The notes beneath the pieces are model-generated. The model did not search any database and was not told the DNA's origin. It was given only the letters and a program-made list of their open reading frames with translations. A DNA stretch of 64,000 bases from Thermosyntropha lipolytica DSM 11003 (GTDB lineage Bacteria; Bacillota; Syntrophomonadia; Syntrophomonadales; Syntrophomonadaceae), in the NCBI RefSeq assembly GCF_900129805.1, contig NZ_FQWY01000009.1:1-64000 (forward strand). Direction: 5' to 3'. This document shows, in pieces, positions 60,793-64,000 of this stretch (position 1 is the first letter of the stretch; every line of letters begins with the position of its first letter). The translations under genes were made by a program, and so were the position numbers.

Positions 60793-62067
60793 TTATATCC
60801 TAAGGTTTCTTACCGGATGAACTATATGTTCATACTCGCGAAGCGATTCCTCTTGCATTTTTTTTCTTTCTTCATCTATAAAATCAAAATCATCTTTAAG
60901 AAAAGCTGCTATGTCTCCATTTATCGCCTTGTTTAAAGCCATGCTGTCAAGTATTTTAAATATCTCTTCTTTCTCCATGCCCTGGCGATAAGGCCGATCT
61001 TCACTTAGGGCGGTAAAAACATCGGCTACCGCCATGATCTGGGCTCCTACCGGAATATCTTTTTCTTTCAGATGAAAAGGATAACCTCTGCCATCCAGCC
61101 TTTCATGGTGCAGAGAAGCCCAGCTGTTTATAACTGATAAAGAATCTATCTTGCTCAAAATGCTGCAGGTATAATAAGGGTGTCTTTTTATCACCAAAAA
61201 TTCCCGGGAGGTGAGTCTCCCTGGTTTTTCCAGCAAGGAAGGAGAAACTGCAATCTTTCCTAAGTCATGCAGATAGCCAGCTACCAGCATAAGTTCACAT
61301 TCATTTACGGAAAATCCTGCCATCTCCGCCAGCCTTTTAGCCACCACGGCTACTCCACTAGAATGGGAAGCATTAAGAGGGCTTCTAAAATCCACAATAC
61401 GCGAAAAAAGTTTGGAAAAATCCTGCAGCTGTTTTATTGATAAATCCAGTACTGCTGGTTTTAAATATCTTTTGAGGATATCAGGTATCTGGTTAGAAAC
61501 TGCATCTAGCCAAAAATATTCGTACTCTGCAAGCTCCAGAAATGCTTCCACATGTTCGGGAACAAATCCTACCCCGCTGTGCCTTTTTATCTTTTCACAT
61601 ATCTTATCTTTATCTTCTAAAATAAAGGAAGATTTTTTCATCAAAACCGCAATCCGGTCAGCCAGATGCAAAAGATGGCTTTCTATCGGCACTTCAAACT
61701 GAAACACTCTTTTCCCTTTTCCATAAAGCCAGGGGACATGATGATAACGAATTATTTTTGCTGCCTGGCGCAAAGGTGCAAATTGTTGCAAAAAAAGATA
61801 TCCTACTTCTGAATGTTGATAAGCTATACTATCCTCAAACTTTAAAGCTAGAATCCTCTCCTGTGCCGATAAAGCTCCAATATCATGTAGAGCCCCGGCC
61901 ATAACCATCTGCTTCTTCTCATCCAGAGAAAAACCAAGCCTATCAGCTAGGCTGAAAGCTATATAGGCCACCTGCATATGGTGGTTGGCCAGGCTATGGT
62001 CAACCAGGTCCAAAGCCTCAGAAAACCCTAAAAGTACATCTAAAAGCTGCATCTGCGGCCTATCCAT
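60793..62067 (-). CDS. Tandem HD domain / HD-GYP phosphohydrolase
   Basis: This 424-residue protein has two HD domains. The first (about 20-180) keeps AGALHDIGALS and a HHVPW pair. The second (about 215-400) is a full HD-GYP with GYLHDLGKIAVS and HHERLDGRGYP, which degrades cyclic-di-GMP. The ATG at 62067 has AAAAGGAG 9 bases upstream. It follows trmL and precedes the receiver-GGDEF gene on the same strand, so synthesis and breakdown genes sit together. Confidence 0.92.
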   Translation of the reverse strand: MDRPQMQLLDVLLGFSEALDLVDHSLANHHMQVAYIAFSLADRLGFSLDEKKQMVMAGALHDIGALSAQERILALKFEDSIAYQHSEVGYLFLQQFAPLRQAAKIIRYHHVPWLYGKGKRVFQFEVPIESHLLHLADRIAVLMKKSSFILEDKDKICEKIKRHSGVGFVPEHVEAFLELAEYEYFWLDAVSNQIPDILKRYLKPAVLDLSIKQLQDFSKLFSRIVDFRSPLNASHSSGVAVVAKRLAEMAGFSVNECELMLVAGYLHDLGKIAVSPSLLEKPGRLTSREFLVIKRHPYYTCSILSKIDSLSVINSWASLHHERLDGRGYPFHLKEKDIPVGAQIMAVADVFTALSEDRPYRQGMEKEEIFKILDSMALNKAINGDIAAFLKDDFDFIDEERKKMQEESLREYEHIVHPVRNLRI

Positions 62068-62140
62068 AAAAGCCCACTCCTTTTTTCCGCACACGGTCCG
62101 CACAAAGGGACGGTTCTTTTGTGCTGTCTCCTTGCCAAAA

Positions 62141-62599
62141 TTAAACTAAACCTTTAAACCCGGTCTGTCTTAAAGCCTCATACAAAATAATTGCCGCTGC
62201 ATTGGCTAAATTAAGCGAACGTCCGATATTCCTCATCGGTATCCTGATTCGGTTTTGGGGATACATAGAAAGGATCCAGTCGGGAAGCCCTTTTGTCTCA
62301 CAGCCGAATACCAGCACATCATCCCGGGTATATTCTACCTGGTGATAGAACTTATCTCCCCTGGTAGTAGCCAGGTATATGTTATTCCCCTCAAAAAATT
62401 CCCTTACCTCGTAAAAGTCTTCCCATACTGTAACTTCCACTTTATCCCAGTAATCAAGTCCCGCTCTCTTCAGATAGCGGTCTTCCAGAGAAAAACCCAA
62501 AGGCTTTACCAGGTGCAGCTTAGTTCCGGTAAGGGCACAGGTACGGGCGATATTTCCAGTATTTTGAGGTATCTCAGGTGCAACCAGAACTATATGCAT
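62141..62599 (-). CDS. trmL: tRNA (cytidine/uridine-34-2'-O)-methyltransferase TrmL
   Basis: This 152-residue SPOUT methyltransferase has APEIPQNTGNIARTCALTGTKL at the start, VFGCETKGLPDWIL and the knotted AdoMet site RIPMRNIGRSLNLANAAAIILYEALRQ. It methylates the wobble position of leucine tRNAs. Confidence 0.95.
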   Translation of the reverse strand: MHIVLVAPEIPQNTGNIARTCALTGTKLHLVKPLGFSLEDRYLKRAGLDYWDKVEVTVWEDFYEVREFFEGNNIYLATTRGDKFYHQVEYTRDDVLVFGCETKGLPDWILSMYPQNRIRIPMRNIGRSLNLANAAAIILYEALRQTGFKGLV

Positions 62600-62713
62600 A
62601 CCAGCCCTCCATGTTTTATAAATCAGTAGAATAAATTATACATGACTTTGCCAGTTATAATAAAGCTTTATGCGGGCAAAATAAGAAAAAATTTTTCCCA
62701 AGGAGAGGTAGTA

Positions 62714-63703
62714 ATGGATTATAAAAATGTCCCTAAAAAAAGGAAAGTAGTGGCTCCCTTAATATTTCTTTTAACACTACTAATAGCTTCTTGTCTTTCC
62801 GGCTGTGCGAAAAAAGAAACTAAAAAGCCCTTGCCTCCTCCCCAACTAGCGCCAGAAGTAGCCAAAATCAAAAACAGTGAACCGACTATAACCCTCTATC
62901 GTTCAGCTACGGGTACTAAAGAAAGCCTCCCTCTGGAAAAGTATATCAAAGGGGTAGTAGCTGCTGAAATTGGGGATGAATTCCCTATGGAAGCATTAAA
63001 AGCCCAGGCAGTAGTGGCTCGTACTATGACCATGGCTCTTATTGCATATGAAGGTGGTACCAGAAAGCTTCACAACACCGATGCCAGCGATAACCATACT
63101 GAATTTCAGGCTTATGATCCTAATAAAATCACACCCAGGATATCTAAGGCAGTAGATGCTACCCGCGGCCAATTCTTGATATCAGATAAAGGAAAATTTG
63201 TTTATGCTCTCTTTCATTCGGCATCCAAGGATAAAACGGCTGATATAACAGAAAGTTTTCCCAGGCTTAAAGACAAAGCACCTTATCTGGTACCTGTTGA
63301 AACTAATGGCTTAAAAAATGCCCCGGACAAGTATAAAAACTGGACCGTAAAAGTACCAAAAAGCGAAGTCAGAGCTATAATGGGCAGTAAAGCAGGATCA
63401 CTTGATGATATACGCATAAGCAAAAGAGGTCCTTCAAACCGGGCTCTTACCATTTCCGCAGGCCAGGCTTCTATCCCGGCCGTAGAATTAAGAGAAAAAA
63501 TAGGGTTTGACCGCCTGTTTTCCACCCAGCTCAGCCGGGTTTATCCCCAGGGAGACTACATCGTATTTGAAGGCAGCGGCTGGGGACACGGAGCTGGTAT
63601 GGAGCAGTGGGGAGCATATACCATGGCTAAAGAAGGCAAAAAATTTTCGCAAATAATAGCTCATTACTTCCCTAAAGCTCGCATGATGAAGCTTTACGAC
63701 TGA
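62714..63703 (+). CDS. SpoIID/LytB-like lipoprotein, probable peptidoglycan lytic transglycosylase
   Basis: This protein of about 329 residues has a lipoprotein signal peptide (lipobox LSGC near residue 30) and the SpoIID domain: YIKGVVAAEIGDEFPMEALKAQAVVARTM with the probable catalytic Glu, and GSGWGHGAGMEQWGAY near the end. The ATG at 62714 has AAGGAGAGG upstream. SpoIID cuts glycan strands during engulfment, but paralogues also act in vegetative cells, and this lipoprotein form may be one of them. Confidence 0.9.
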   Translation: MDYKNVPKKRKVVAPLIFLLTLLIASCLSGCAKKETKKPLPPPQLAPEVAKIKNSEPTITLYRSATGTKESLPLEKYIKGVVAAEIGDEFPMEALKAQAVVARTMTMALIAYEGGTRKLHNTDASDNHTEFQAYDPNKITPRISKAVDATRGQFLISDKGKFVYALFHSASKDKTADITESFPRLKDKAPYLVPVETNGLKNAPDKYKNWTVKVPKSEVRAIMGSKAGSLDDIRISKRGPSNRALTISAGQASIPAVELREKIGFDRLFSTQLSRVYPQGDYIVFEGSGWGHGAGMEQWGAYTMAKEGKKFSQIIAHYFPKARMMKLYD

Positions 63704-64000
63704 TCCCCACTTTTATATTCATGCCAGGCTGCCATATATATACCTATTATTATAAGGGTTCCTCCTATCCATTGATACCACATGAGGCTTTCGTTAAAAA
63801 ATAAATAGGCAAGAATACTGGCTCCCACCGATTCTCCTAAAACCGAAACGGCTACTATGGGAGCCTTTATATATTTTAAAGCCCAGGTAATAGAAGCATG
63901 TCCTCCTATACCGGGAATCAAAGCGAGCAGGAAAAAAAGCAGCCAATCCCGGGTAGGGTATCCAGTTAAAATATGACCAGTTATAAAATTGCCTCCCAAA
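63694..64000 (-). CDS. EamA/DMT-family transporter, C-terminal part, cut by window edge
   Basis: The last 100 or so residues of a small polytopic transporter, with GIGGHASITWALKYIKAPIVAVSVLGESVGASILAYLFFNESL, the second EamA repeat. It overlaps the end of the SpoIID-like gene by 10 bases on the opposite strand. The start lies beyond the window. Confidence 0.88.
   Translation of the reverse strand, partial: LGGNFITGHILTGYPTRDWLLFFLLALIPGIGGHASITWALKYIKAPIVAVSVLGESVGASILAYLFFNESLMWYQWIGGTLIIIGIYMAAWHEYKSGDQS

Overview
The window reads as chromosome of an anaerobic, low-to-moderate G+C Firmicute (Clostridia). The gene content suggests a lipid- and acid-degrading syntroph of the Syntrophomonadaceae type: a secreted triacylglycerol lipase, a monoacylglycerol-lipase-like hydrolase, an acyl-CoA synthetase, a Cys-type polyhydroxyalkanoate (PHA) synthase, oxygen-sensitive glycyl-radical and Fe-S enzymes, a ferredoxin and CoA-linked fermentation enzymes. 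The lipase and PHA genes made me think of Thermosyntropha or Syntrophomonas, but this is inference. I see no rRNA, tRNA, CRISPR array, insertion sequence or prophage.

Layout. 1-7.5 kb (minus strand): an operon for 4-hydroxybutyrate use. It holds 4-hydroxybutyryl-CoA dehydratase, a small CGGC-type protein, a CoA-transferase, a permease and a thiolase cut by the window edge. Upstream is a sigma-54 promoter, three TGATG-N8-CATCA palindromes and the gene of a CBS-PAS-PAS-AAA+-HTH activator, which makes a self-contained control unit. 7.5-19.7 kb (minus): a 4-hydroxyphenylacetate decarboxylase locus (hpdB, hpdC, MFS carrier, hpdA, chemoreceptor), preceded by a PocR/LuxR regulator, a histidine kinase and a receiver-HD protein. 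19.9-31.3 kb: secreted lipase, UV endonuclease, iron alcohol dehydrogenase, two cyclic-di-GMP proteins, a monoacylglycerol lipase and a second chemoreceptor. 31.5-40.7 kb: a QueG-like Fe-S protein, NhaA, a PHA operon (Met/Trp-rich phasin-like protein, acyl-CoA synthetase-like protein, PHA synthase), YbaK, and metE under a cobalamin riboswitch.

40.7-51.8 kb (mostly plus): an OmpR-type two-component pair with a membrane protein, a phosphodiesterase with an ABC importer, a membrane-anchored nitroreductase, and an A+T-rich stretch with small or unknown genes. 51.8-59.4 kb (minus): thiN, cdaA, cdaR, an FAD oxidoreductase, glmM, a glmS ribozyme and glmS, joining cyclic-di-AMP synthesis to cell-wall amino-sugar supply. 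59.6-64 kb: a 2[4Fe-4S] ferredoxin, a receiver-GGDEF protein, a tandem HD/HD-GYP protein, TrmL, a SpoIID-like lipoprotein and an EamA transporter cut by the edge.

The main themes are fermentation of organic acids (4-hydroxybutyrate, 4-hydroxyphenylacetate, fatty acids), sensing and motility (two chemoreceptors and five or six cyclic-di-GMP or HD proteins), and three RNA or promoter switches that can be read directly: the sigma-54 control region, the B12 riboswitch and the glmS ribozyme.
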